Shown: positions 1-5,699, counted from the first letter of the stretch. The stretch is 7,684 nucleotides of DNA from Planctomycetota bacterium (GCA_019347795.1 JAHWKS010000232.1:1-7684), one strand, 5' to 3'. Translations and numbers: made by a program. The notes: generated from the sequence alone by a model not told the origin.

Positions 1-554
1 GGGGCGCCCGAGAAGCGAAGACGCGGGACTCGGGGCTGTTGATCCATAGCGTCGGGGCCGACGGCGGCTACGGCGGAATTTGGATGCCCTCGATCGAGGT
101 GCAGATCATCGAAGGGGGCATGGGGGACTTCATTCTTGTCTCCGGCGAAGGCAAAGACGGCAAGCCCGTGCCGCTCTCGCTCACGGTGGAGGCCGGCCGG
201 GACCGCGACGGCGAGGTGGTCTGGAAGCCCGGCGGCGAGCGGGAGACGTTCAACCTCGAAAACCGCCGCCGCATCAACTGGTTCGGCCGCGATCCCGACT
301 GGACCGACACGATCGGCTTCCGCGGCCCGCACGATGTGGACAGTCCGCTGGGGGAGTGGACCCGCTTCGACGTGATCTGCGACGGCGGGCACATCGTCGT
401 CTACGTCAACGGCGTGAAGGTGAATGAAGCGTTCGACGCACACCCGCAGCAGGGGAGAATTCAGCTTCAGTCGGAGCTGGCGGAGGTCTTTTTCCGCCGC
501 TGGGAACTGCACCCGCTGGGGAGAGCCCCGGAGCCGGCGAAGGCGGAGCAGTAG
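1..554 (+). CDS. DUF1080 (3-keto-disaccharide hydrolase-like) protein, 5'-truncated by window
   Basis: This is the C-terminal part of a DUF1080/3-keto-disaccharide hydrolase domain protein, a concanavalin-like beta-sandwich family. The frame is open from base 3, so the true start lies upstream of the window. The visible protein begins GAREAKTRDSGLLIHSVG, matching the family's '(N/D)SG(I/L)..H' strand. SIEVQIIEGGMGDF follows, corresponding to the conserved 'EVQ(I/L)' strand. The last strands are GEWTRFDVICDGGHIVVYVNG, the typical 'W N ... G ... VNG' segment of the fold, then GRIQLQSELAEVFFRRWEL. The tail PLGRAPEPAKAEQ looks unstructured. The family is usually secreted and linked to glycoside or keto-sugar breakdown, but the signal peptide would lie outside the window. 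TAG stop at 552-554. An internal TTG at 39 is not a likely start because homology continues upstream of it. Family call is from recalled motifs; substrate unknown. Confidence 0.83.
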   Translation, partial: GAREAKTRDSGLLIHSVGADGGYGGIWMPSIEVQIIEGGMGDFILVSGEGKDGKPVPLSLTVEAGRDRDGEVVWKPGGERETFNLENRRRINWFGRDPDWTDTIGFRGPHDVDSPLGEWTRFDVICDGGHIVVYVNGVKVNEAFDAHPQQGRIQLQSELAEVFFRRWELHPLGRAPEPAKAEQ

Positions 555-555
555 G

Positions 556-565
556 GCAGCGCTGC
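556..565. repeat. Perfect 10-bp palindrome GCAGCGCTGC between convergent stops
   Basis: GCAGCGCTGC is self-complementary and fills almost exactly the 11-bp gap between the stop of the DUF1080 gene (554) and the stop of the convergent small ORF (566). As RNA it could only form a short stem with a minimal loop, and there is no T-run. It is recorded as a possible weak bidirectional termination or processing element. It may be chance. Confidence 0.3.
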
Positions 566-670
566 TTATCCGCCAAGCATGCCCATGAGCAGAATCAGGA
601 TGATCGTGCCGATCACCGAGACGGCGATCGAGCCTAAGCAGCCGAGACGGCTGGAGAAGAATGCGAACAT
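566..670 (-). CDS. 34-residue single-span membrane microprotein
   Basis: The minus strand reads ATG at 670-668 to TAA at 568-566. The 34-residue product is MFAFFSSRLGCLGSIAVS followed by VIGTIILILLMGMLGG. It has a short aromatic N-terminus, one Arg, a Gly/Cys turn (RLGCLGS), then a hydrophobic helix of about 20 residues (I15 to L32) ending in GG, which suggests one membrane span. About 28 of 34 codons end in G or C, matching the local coding bias. No good Shine-Dalgarno is visible (upstream is TTGGCAGCATCCC). It converges on the DUF1080 gene and is divergent from the small membrane gene at 777. I recall similar 'SRLGC.GS' short membrane ORFs in planctomycete genomes, but cannot verify this here. 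Function unknown. Confidence 0.55.
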   Translation of the reverse strand: MFAFFSSRLGCLGSIAVSVIGTIILILLMGMLGG

Positions 671-776
671 GGGATGCTGCCAAGCGAGGTAAGGTTCGTA
701 GCGTCGGCGCGGTCGTTAAATTGCAAACGTTGTGCCGCCGGCAGTCCGATCTCGAAATAATCAGGGAGCTGACTCC
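671..776. promoter_or_regulatory. Divergent intergenic region with AT-rich island
   Basis: This 106-bp interval separates the divergent starts at 670 (-) and 777 (+). It contains an AT-rich island at about 714-731 (TTAAATTGCAAACGTT) in otherwise GC-rich DNA. TTAAAT at 716-721 could serve as a -10 on the plus strand, and the complement offers TTGCAA as a -35-like hexamer on the minus strand. No element has a convincing partner hexamer at 16-18 bp, so the call is only that promoters for both small membrane genes probably lie here. Confidence 0.3.
763..768 (+). promoter_or_regulatory. Shine-Dalgarno AGGGAG fixing the start at 777
   Basis: AGGGAG lies 8 nt before the ATG at 777. The reading frame is open further upstream (to a GTG at 732), but only the 777 start has this site, and only that start puts the hydrophobic helix at the N-terminus. 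Confidence 0.6.
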
Positions 777-950
777 ATGAAACTACTTGCAGTGCCTCTC
801 TTGGTCCTTGGCGGGCTCATCCAGGTGGGCGGCGTGCTCTACGCCATCCTCGGCTTCGAGGAGTTGAACTGGCGGGTGCTCATCTTCGCCCTGGTGGTCG
901 GGACCCTCGTCGAGATGACCGGCGTCGCGATGCGGGTTATCGCCAGGTGA
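777..950 (+). CDS. 57-residue hypothetical two-helix membrane protein
   Basis: The product starts MKLLAVPLLVLGGLIQVGG and has two hydrophobic segments, about residues 3-24 (LLAVPLL...YAILGF) and 31-50 (NWRVLIFALVVGTLVEMTGV). They are separated by the polar FEELNWR turn, and the protein ends in MRVIAR. This is a helical-hairpin inner-membrane topology. It has no recognised motif or catalytic residue. The start is supported by AGGGAG 8 nt upstream. It converges on the GTPase gene (stops at 950 and 996), and no clear terminator is visible in the 45-bp gap. Small planctomycete membrane proteins like this are usually annotated as hypothetical, and I do not recognise the family. Confidence 0.65.
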   Translation: MKLLAVPLLVLGGLIQVGGVLYAILGFEELNWRVLIFALVVGTLVEMTGVAMRVIAR

Positions 951-995
951 GGCCGCGCCCGGATCATCCCAGTGCGTCGCCGGGAGTTGAGCCGG

Positions 996-2420
996 CTAGA
1001 CCGGTGTTTTGCGCTCGCACTCTAGGGCTTGTTGGATGAGTCCGACGAGGTTTCGCCGCACGGCGTGCTCGGTTTGAAGCTGCACCGCCTGGAGCGGCCG
1101 CGGCTTGCGGAGGATCGTCAGTTGCTTTTCGATCTGCCCCCGCAGCTCGCCGGGAAGGCGGGAGACGCGGCTCTCCCCTTCCTGCACGTCCAGCAGGTTC
1201 ACCTTGTCGCGCCGGGCATGGGCGCGATGCGACACGACCTCGTGATAGAGGATCGCGCGGTTGAGCACGATCCAGGGGAAGTTGGGGTTCTTCATCGGAC
1301 CGATCCGCAGCGCGCGGCCGACGTTGGGGAGCACGTGAATCTTGATGTCGGGCAGCCGCTTCGAGCCGTACCAGGCAGCGGCGCCCCCCAAGACGCTGCC
1401 GAGAATCGTCCCCGCGAGGAACGAGGTCCCTCCCACGCCCGCGTCAATCACGCCGCCGGCCAAGGCCCCGCCCGCGGCGCCGCCGGCGATCACCTGCGCG
1501 TTCTTGAGGCCCATTTGCGACCACGTGGCTTCGGAGAACAGGTCTTCTTCCACCAGCGACAATTCACCCGCGTCGATTTCCAGCTCGCGGTGCGAGTAAA
1601 CCTTGCGCAGCTCGGCGTGTCCCTTCGCCTCGCGCTTGCGGAGCTTGTCGTGATACTTGTCGCGCAATTCAGGCTTGTACCTTTCGGGATCGGCGTCTTC
1701 GCGAATCGGCTTCTCGGCCACGGCCGTCAGCAGATCGACGAGCGTATCGGCGATGACGACGGCGCTCTCGTGCAGGGCCCGGCGGCGGTCCTCACAGAGG
1801 ATGGAAATCGCCCGATCCAGCGGCGCGCGGTTATCCCCCTGCAGCTCGCGGAGCGTCGTGAGCAGTTGAATCCGCTGGTCGAACGTCGCCAGGTGAGCGT
1901 CAAAGACGCGGACCATGTTGAAGTACTGATCCAGCACGCTCCGCCACTCCTGGTACGACTCGGTCTTCTCCACCGGGTTGATCAGCGCCATCCGCGGCTG
2001 CGCGGTCCAGCGGAGGATCTCCATCTCCGCCTCGTACCGCGGGCTGAAGGGCTTCGAGCCGTCCACGACGTAGAGGATCGCCGCGCCGCTTAAGATCGGC
2101 TGGAGCAACTCGCACTCTTGCGGGAACTCGCCCGACTCCCGGTGAACGCGGACGAACTCTTCCACCACGCGGCGGCGGTCCGACGTAGCGGTCTGATGCT
2201 CTTCCAGCCACGCCAGCGCCTTGCGGGCCCGCTCGAAGCCGGGCGAATCGATCAAGACGTACAGCGTCTCGCTGTTGACCCGCATCGGGAACTCCCGGCA
2301 TGCCCGCGTGGTGCCCGGGGTGGGCGAGATGCGGACCGAGTCGTCGGCGGCCAGCGTCGAGACGATGCTCGACTTGCCGCGATTCACATTGCCGACGACG
2401 ACAAAGACCGGGGGAGACAT
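996..2420 (-). CDS. Membrane-associated GTPase with C-terminal DUF3482-type region
   Basis: A 474-residue protein with a TRAFAC-type GTPase domain at its very N-terminus. Motifs: G1/Walker A GNVNRGKSS at 10-18, a G2-like segment TPGTTR at 34-39, and G3 DSPGF at 58-62 (consensus DxxG). The usual G4 (N/T)KxD is not clear; LINPVEKT at 146-153 sits about where it should be. A charged helical middle (about 205-300) is followed by a Gly/Ala-rich glycine-zipper segment at about 310-350 (AGGAAGGALAGG...LGSVLGG), suggesting membrane insertion or oligomerisation. The order and length fit 'GTPase/DUF3482' proteins, which sit beside DUF2868 genes, as here. The ATG at 2420 is the only sensible start because G1 begins nine residues later and the frame is closed upstream within the repeats. 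No Shine-Dalgarno is visible: the leader is the repeat CTGACTCCTGACTCCTGGC. The biological role of the family is unknown to me. Confidence 0.88.
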   Translation of the reverse strand: MSPPVFVVVGNVNRGKSSIVSTLAADDSVRISPTPGTTRACREFPMRVNSETLYVLIDSPGFERARKALAWLEEHQTATSDRRRVVEEFVRVHRESGEFPQECELLQPILSGAAILYVVDGSKPFSPRYEAEMEILRWTAQPRMALINPVEKTESYQEWRSVLDQYFNMVRVFDAHLATFDQRIQLLTTLRELQGDNRAPLDRAISILCEDRRRALHESAVVIADTLVDLLTAVAEKPIREDADPERYKPELRDKYHDKLRKREAKGHAELRKVYSHRELEIDAGELSLVEEDLFSEATWSQMGLKNAQVIAGGAAGGALAGGVIDAGVGGTSFLAGTILGSVLGGAAAWYGSKRLPDIKIHVLPNVGRALRIGPMKNPNFPWIVLNRAILYHEVVSHRAHARRDKVNLLDVQEGESRVSRLPGELRGQIEKQLTILRKPRPLQAVQLQTEHAVRRNLVGLIQQALECERKTPV

Positions 2421-2423
2421 GCC

Positions 2424-2480
2424 AGGAGTCAGGAGTCAGGGGTCAGGGAGTCAGGGGTCAGGAGTCAGGGGTCAGGGGTC
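2424..2480 (+). repeat. Heptanucleotide tandem repeat array A (8 units)
   Basis: Eight consecutive units of AGGAGTC or AGGGGTC start at 2424, 2431, 2438, 2445, 2453, 2460, 2467 and 2474. The fourth unit is 8 nt (AGGGAGTC). The array begins three bases upstream of the GTPase start codon, so it forms the 5' leader of that gene, reading as TGACTCC/TGACCCC in the mRNA. In form it resembles the short tandemly repeated heptanucleotides (STRR) described in cyanobacteria. Comparable GGAGTCAGG strings are, from memory, scattered in planctomycete genomes. Confidence 0.9.
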
Positions 2481-2485
2481 AAAGT

Positions 2486-2516
2486 GCGTTGGCCGACATG
2501 CAGAATCGTACGCGCA
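2486..2516 (+). repeat. Direct repeat copy 1 following heptad array A
   Basis: This 31-bp segment begins GCGTTGGCCGACATGCAG and ends TACGCGCA. It recurs 83 bp downstream (2569-2599) with two mismatches, both just after the shared 21-bp core. The end of the preceding heptad array also aligns at the same 83-bp offset, so array end plus this segment form one composite duplicated unit. No coding function is apparent. Confidence 0.8.
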
Positions 2517-2538
2517 GGCGACGCAGTGAGGCGTTGTA

Positions 2539-2564
2539 AGTCGGGGGTCAGGGGTCAGGAGTCA
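2539..2564 (+). repeat. Heptanucleotide repeat array B (3 units)
   Basis: AGTC is followed by GGGGGTC, AGGGGTC and AGGAGTC (2543-2563), in the same orientation as array A. Bases 2539-2552 (AGTCGGGGGTCAGG) are a perfect 14-bp inverted match to 2639-2652 in array C. The two could form a stem in the transcript of the DUF2868-GTPase pair. Confidence 0.85.
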
Positions 2565-2568
2565 AATC

Positions 2569-2599
2569 GCGTTGGCCGACATGCAGAATGATACGCGCA
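2569..2599 (+). repeat. Direct repeat copy 2 following heptad array B
   Basis: Second copy of the segment at 2486-2516 (29 of 31 bases identical, offset 83 bp). It follows array B just as copy 1 follows array A. It ends 17 bp short of the DUF2868 stop codon (2616-2618). Confidence 0.8.
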
Positions 2600-2615
2600 A
2601 CCGTGAAACGATGCG

Positions 2616-4334
2616 TCAGGTATCCAAGTCCGGCGCCTCCTGACCCCCGACTCCTGACTCCTGACCCTTGCCCGCTGACTCCTGACCCGTCTCCACCAGT
2701 TCTTCGACGCACATCCAGGGATCGCCGATCGCGGCGATCTGGTCGCGCCAGACCTGGATGTCGCGCGGCCGCGGTGGACAGGGACGGCCTTGCGGGTCGC
2801 GGTTGTAGAGGAGCACCACAATCATCCGTTCCCGGCCGACCGCCTCGCGAAGGTCGGAAAGGAAATCGACGTAATCAGCGATCGGCGGCTCCCACGATTC
2901 GACGACCATCAGCACTTCGCCCCGGCCGTCATTCTCGAGGGCGGCGAGTGTTTGAGCGTCCCCTTTCCCTTGCAGATCGCCGACGGTGAACACGTCCGCC
3001 GGCTCGACTCCCAGACGTTGTCGGGTCAAGCGGCCGATGTCGTCCCGGGTAAGGTTCACGCCGGCCCATTGAACGACGTGGCGGAGCGGGGAGTCAGGCG
3101 GTGGTGTTTCGGGGAGGCCCGTCTGCGGCATTTCCCGCGGCGGCGGCGGGGGGCGGGGAGGTAGCGGGCGCGAAACCGCAAGCGACGAGTCGGAGTGAAT
3201 GGGAGAGGTCGGAGGGGCAGGGAATGGTTCAGGCTCGGTCTCAGGACGGTTGGCTTGCGTCTCCACGAGGGGGCGAGTGAGGCGATCTTTCAACTTGTAG
3301 AAGTCGCCGTGGTCGAGCTTCACCTGCGCCAGCGATCGCCGCAGCCGCCAGCGGGCGAAAGTGAGCGTCGCGATGCGCGGCAAGAGTCCGTAGAACAACA
3401 AACACGCCAACAGGAACGGCCACCAATAGATCCAGGCGTCGGCCGCTTCGCCTGCGGGTTGAACCGTTTCCAGGTAGCGCTCCGCGAGGCTCGTGTAGCG
3501 CGTCGCTTCGATCTGCTCCAGCGTCGGCGCCGCCGCGGGCCAGAACCAGCTCCACGGGGCCGCGATCGTCTGCACGATGCGATGGAGCGCTTCGGCGCTG
3601 AGCATCCGGCTCTTCCAGCCGAATGCGGGGTCGTTGCCGTACGAGATCGCGAGGAACGCCAGGATCGCCCCCACGTTGTACGCCACCGCGAAGATTTGTG
3701 TGAGCGAGATCAGCACCCAAAAGCGAACCCGGCCGTAGACCCAGCTCCAGCTTTGCAGCGTCCCGCGAAGCCGGGCCAGCAGCACGCGATGCTCGGGAGA
3801 CATCCGCGCGGCGATCCAGGCCACGGCGATCGGCAGTCCGCGGGCGATCAATCGCAGGAGCATCTGCACCGCCTCGGCGCCGGGCAGCCGCTCCAGCCAG
3901 GCAGTGGGGACGATCGCCACCAGCCACACCGACAGGAGCAACATTTGAATGCCGACGATGATGCTCCAAAAGAAGATCGCGTTCACCGGCTCCGTCGGAT
4001 CCATCCGCAGCCATCCGGTCACCGCGCCGAAGCCGAGGGCCCACCCCAAGATGGCCAGCACCAGCGCGACGACTTCCAGAAACAGCGTCACCTGCCGGCC
4101 GGGACTGCCGTGCGGCGATTTTGTTTGCTCGCGGATCGCGTCGATCCACGCCAGAAACATCGGCCGATCGCCCGCTTCTTCGGCCATCCGCCGGGCGTCG
4201 GTTTTCGCGCCGATCTGGGCGTCGCGGCGGCGCAGCTCCTGACTGTCGCGATCGCGATCGGCCTGAAGCTGCATCTCCAGGTCGATCAAATCGCAGAGCG
4301 TGAGTCGCGGGGTCGTGGTGCGAGAGGCGTTCAT
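2616..4334 (-). CDS. DUF2868-type multi-pass membrane protein, partner of the GTPase
   Basis: With the ATG at 4334 the protein is 572 residues. A charged N-terminal helix (LIDLEMQLQADRDRD, 16-30) precedes membrane segments at about 82-108, 117-142, 204-231 and 302-320, with a further hydrophobic stretch near 163-176. The motif ISYGNDPAFGWKSRML (230-245) matches my memory of DUF2868. A Pro-rich linker (361-416, including a run of five Pro) leads to a soluble alpha/beta C-terminal region (about 418-546, with VVESWEPPIADYVDFLSDLR). Residues ~548-572 (TGQESAGKGQESGVGGQE...) are encoded by heptad repeat array C and are probably not native. DUF2868 and DUF3482-GTPase genes commonly co-occur, so the pair is likely a membrane complex or operon; function unknown. 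The frame extends to a GTG at 4403 (AGGGGA nearby, only ~3 nt spacing). I prefer ATG 4334 because the added residues look non-native, although its Shine-Dalgarno is poor. Confidence 0.84.
   Translation of the reverse strand: MNASRTTTPRLTLCDLIDLEMQLQADRDRDSQELRRRDAQIGAKTDARRMAEEAGDRPMFLAWIDAIREQTKSPHGSPGRQVTLFLEVVALVLAILGWALGFGAVTGWLRMDPTEPVNAIFFWSIIVGIQMLLLSVWLVAIVPTAWLERLPGAEAVQMLLRLIARGLPIAVAWIAARMSPEHRVLLARLRGTLQSWSWVYGRVRFWVLISLTQIFAVAYNVGAILAFLAISYGNDPAFGWKSRMLSAEALHRIVQTIAAPWSWFWPAAAPTLEQIEATRYTSLAERYLETVQPAGEAADAWIYWWPFLLACLLFYGLLPRIATLTFARWRLRRSLAQVKLDHGDFYKLKDRLTRPLVETQANRPETEPEPFPAPPTSPIHSDSSLAVSRPLPPRPPPPPREMPQTGLPETPPPDSPLRHVVQWAGVNLTRDDIGRLTRQRLGVEPADVFTVGDLQGKGDAQTLAALENDGRGEVLMVVESWEPPIADYVDFLSDLREAVGRERMIVVLLYNRDPQGRPCPPRPRDIQVWRDQIAAIGDPWMCVEELVETGQESAGKGQESGVGGQEAPDLDT
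2639..2688 (-). repeat. Heptanucleotide repeat array C, inverted and inside the DUF2868 coding end
   Basis: The plus strand reads TGACCCCC, GACTCC, TGACTCC, TGACCC, a short spacer, then TGACTCC and TGACCC (2641-2667 and 2676-2688). This is the same heptad as arrays A and B in opposite orientation. It lies within the DUF2868 reading frame and is translated into Gln/Glu/Ser/Gly-rich sequence (GQES twice, then GVGGQE) before the TGA stop at 2616-2618. Confidence 0.85.
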
Positions 4335-4428
4335 GAGGAGTTGTCGATCTCGATTTTCGTCCAAATGGCGGGAACCGGCAACTGCGCACGTCGCCCGGTC
4401 CACTGGTCCCCTGGTTGCGGCGGCGCGT

Positions 4429-4434
4429 TACAAT
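4429..4434 (+). promoter_or_regulatory. Candidate -10 element TACAAT
   Basis: TACAAT differs from the sigma70 consensus TATAAT at one base and lies 30 nt before the ATG at 4465. A similar element (CATAAT, also followed by GG) lies at 7544-7549, 26 nt before the ATG at 7576. The recurrence at a matching distance is the main support; no -35 box is recognisable. Confidence 0.35.
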
Positions 4435-4452
4435 GGATTCGTTCTCTGGCTC

Positions 4453-4458
4453 AGGAGG
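4453..4458 (+). promoter_or_regulatory. Shine-Dalgarno AGGAGG fixing the start at 4465
   Basis: AGGAGG, a perfect consensus, lies 6 nt before the ATG at 4465. The frame is open upstream to an ATG at 4300, but that extension is Arg-rich and antisense to the DUF2868 gene. The 4465 start is therefore clearly preferred. Confidence 0.8.
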
Positions 4459-4464
4459 CGTGTC

Positions 4465-5634
4465 ATGGCCCTGCGGCTGAGCGATCTGGTCGTGTGCGGC
4501 GAAATCTTCAACACCTCGTGGTATTCGGTCCACGGCTGGTTGGCGCTGCGCGGCGGGGAGCAGATGGTGCATCTGCAGCTCACCGGCAACTGTGCGGCGG
4601 ACCTGGCCGGCTGGCACTTTCGCTTTGAGTCCCGCGACGCCGAAGCGAAGCGGCCCGGCCTCACGCCGGACGACATGAAGGGCTTCGCCTGGCAGCAGGT
4701 CGGACCCACCGGCGAAATGACGATCAAGGACATCTCGCCTCCGCCCCCGTCCGAGCGGTCGCCGGCGGTCGCCGGTAAGCAGCCGCCGCAGAAATGCCTG
4801 CACCTGGAGTGGTTCAGCCAGAACGGGCGGATCCTGGTGGAGTTGATCGATCCCAAGATCGAGCTGCTGGAGTACAACGACCTGGAGGCTAATCCCGCCG
4901 GGCCGCCGCGGCAGCGGGCCGACACCGACGATGAGCTGTTCGACGCCGAGTTCGCCGAATTCGAGCCGGAGTCCGACGCCCTGGATGCGGCGATGCTGGA
5001 CGAAGACGACGGCGGCCTGCCGTGGGAAGACGATGACGAAGCCGACGTCTCCTCCTGGCTGGAAGACGATGACGACGACGAGGAGGAGGATCCGTACGGT
5101 CTCCTGCCCGAGGCGCTCAAGCAGCATTTCGACGACGCGGCGTGCGAGACGGATCAGTCGCTGAACCTCGAGGACTTGCCCGACGCGCCGCCGTGGCTGG
5201 CCGCCGACGATGAGGACAAGCCGGAGGTGGTCCGCGAGCTGGAGTTGATGGACGACTGCATCGAGCGCGGCGACGGAGAATTCTTGAGCGATCTCTTCGA
5301 CGGCCCGCTGCAGCTTCCCCGGCCCGAACAACTGGGGAGCGACGAGGCGGCCGAGCACGCGCTGAAGACGCTGTTGGCGACGCTGGCCCGCTGCGGCGTG
5401 TCGCTGGCGGTGTGCCATCACTTCACGCCCCGCGACGCCTACCGGCTGTTGATCGATGAGATTTGCGTCGGCCAACGGGCCTACCGCGAGCTGCAGGGAA
5501 CGCAGTGGGTGCAGACCTTCATGACCTCCGAGTACTGTCCCCAGTGCGACGAGGAGTTCGAGCGGGAGTATCAAGAGTACGAGCGCCGCCGCAAAGAACG
5601 CGGCGACGAGCCGGACGACGACATTCCCTTCTAA
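4465..5634 (+). CDS. Conserved hypothetical, highly acidic protein with C-terminal CPQC
   Basis: A 389-residue soluble protein with three visible parts. The N-terminal ~50 residues (VVCGEIFNTSWYSVHGWLALRG...LQLTGNCAADLAGWHFRFES) look like a beta-rich conserved domain; I believe I have seen 'SVHGW..LRG' and 'LTGNCA.DL.G' in planctomycete hypotheticals. The middle (about 150-260) is very acidic, including WEDDDEADVSSWLEDDDDDEEEDPYG around residues 188-213. The C-terminal helical part (about 285-389) has a single CxxC, CPQC at 358-361, embedded in Glu-rich sequence, and ends in DEPDDDIPF. One CxxC could bind metal only with another ligand pair or in a dimer. There is no signal peptide or membrane segment. 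The start is set by AGGAGG 6 nt upstream. It lies 65 bp upstream of ftr on the same strand and may be co-transcribed with it. Function unknown; nucleic-acid mimicry or protein binding by the acidic region is speculation. Confidence 0.82.
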   Translation: MALRLSDLVVCGEIFNTSWYSVHGWLALRGGEQMVHLQLTGNCAADLAGWHFRFESRDAEAKRPGLTPDDMKGFAWQQVGPTGEMTIKDISPPPPSERSPAVAGKQPPQKCLHLEWFSQNGRILVELIDPKIELLEYNDLEANPAGPPRQRADTDDELFDAEFAEFEPESDALDAAMLDEDDGGLPWEDDDEADVSSWLEDDDDDEEEDPYGLLPEALKQHFDDAACETDQSLNLEDLPDAPPWLAADDEDKPEVVRELELMDDCIERGDGEFLSDLFDGPLQLPRPEQLGSDEAAEHALKTLLATLARCGVSLAVCHHFTPRDAYRLLIDEICVGQRAYRELQGTQWVQTFMTSEYCPQCDEEFEREYQEYERRRKERGDEPDDDIPF

Positions 5635-5640
5635 CGGGGA

Positions 5641-5677
5641 ATTGCAAATTTCAAATTTGAGATTTGCGATTTGCAAT
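5641..5677. repeat. AT-rich heptad repeat with dyad symmetry
   Basis: Four consecutive 7-mers TTTCAAA, TTTGAGA, TTTGCGA and TTTGCAA run from 5649 to 5676. They are bounded by ATTGCAAAT (5641-5649) and its reverse complement ATTTGCAAT (5669-5677). The element starts 7 bp after the stop of the acidic-protein gene and ends 22 bp before the ftr start. It is strikingly AT-rich for this DNA. It is unrelated in sequence to the GGAGTCA arrays but shares the 7-nt period. It contains the TTG at 5664 that would extend ftr by 12 residues, an extension therefore likely to be an artefact. Confidence 0.8.
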
Positions 5678-5687
5678 CTCTCTCCAT

Positions 5688-5692
5688 GGGGA
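5688..5692 (+). promoter_or_regulatory. Shine-Dalgarno GGGGA supporting the TTG start of ftr at 5700
   Basis: GGGGA lies 7 nt before TTG at 5700. The ATG at 5686 is out of frame with ftr. The only upstream in-frame start (TTG 5664) lies inside the AT-rich repeat and has no Shine-Dalgarno. Confidence 0.55.
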
Positions 5693-5699
5693 CGAATTC

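Larger units (their letters stand above)
4335..4464. promoter_or_regulatory. Divergent intergenic region between DUF2868 gene and acidic-protein gene
   Basis: This 130-bp region separates the ATG of the DUF2868 gene (4334, minus) from the ATG of the acidic-protein gene (4465, plus). TACAAT at 4429-4434 is a good -10 candidate for the plus gene, 30 nt before its ATG. No convincing -35 is found at 16-18 bp upstream (nearest TGGTCC at 4404-4409 is 19 bp away). Nothing clear is visible for the minus gene. Confidence 0.35.

Noticed and set aside
1029..2093. 354-codon plus-strand open frame antisense to the GTPase gene
   Set aside because: The GTPase on the other strand has clear G1 and G3 motifs. 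The plus frame has no recognisable domain and a shadow-like composition.
2424..2688. CRISPR array
   Set aside because: The repeats are 7-nt tandem units without unique spacers, and the longer direct repeat occurs only twice. No cas genes are present.
4300..4464. N-terminal extension of the acidic protein to the ATG at 4300
   Set aside because: It is Arg/Ser-rich and overlaps the start of the divergent DUF2868 gene. The consensus AGGAGG 6 nt before 4465 fixes the start there.
3195..4628. 477-codon plus-strand open frame antisense to the DUF2868 gene
   Set aside because: Arg/His/Gln-rich composition typical of GC-rich antisense frames. The opposite strand encodes a coherent multi-pass membrane protein.
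3241..5676. 811-codon minus-strand open frame spanning the acidic-protein gene and part of the DUF2868 gene
   Set aside because: It is antisense to the acidic gene and out of frame with the DUF2868 protein. Its second half is Arg/Ala/Gly-rich shadow sequence, and its start lies in the AT-rich repeat. Its length comes from high-GC codon bias.
5664..5699. TTG at 5664 as the ftr start
   Set aside because: It lies within the AT-rich repeat and has no Shine-Dalgarno. The extra residues go beyond the usual Ftr N-terminus.
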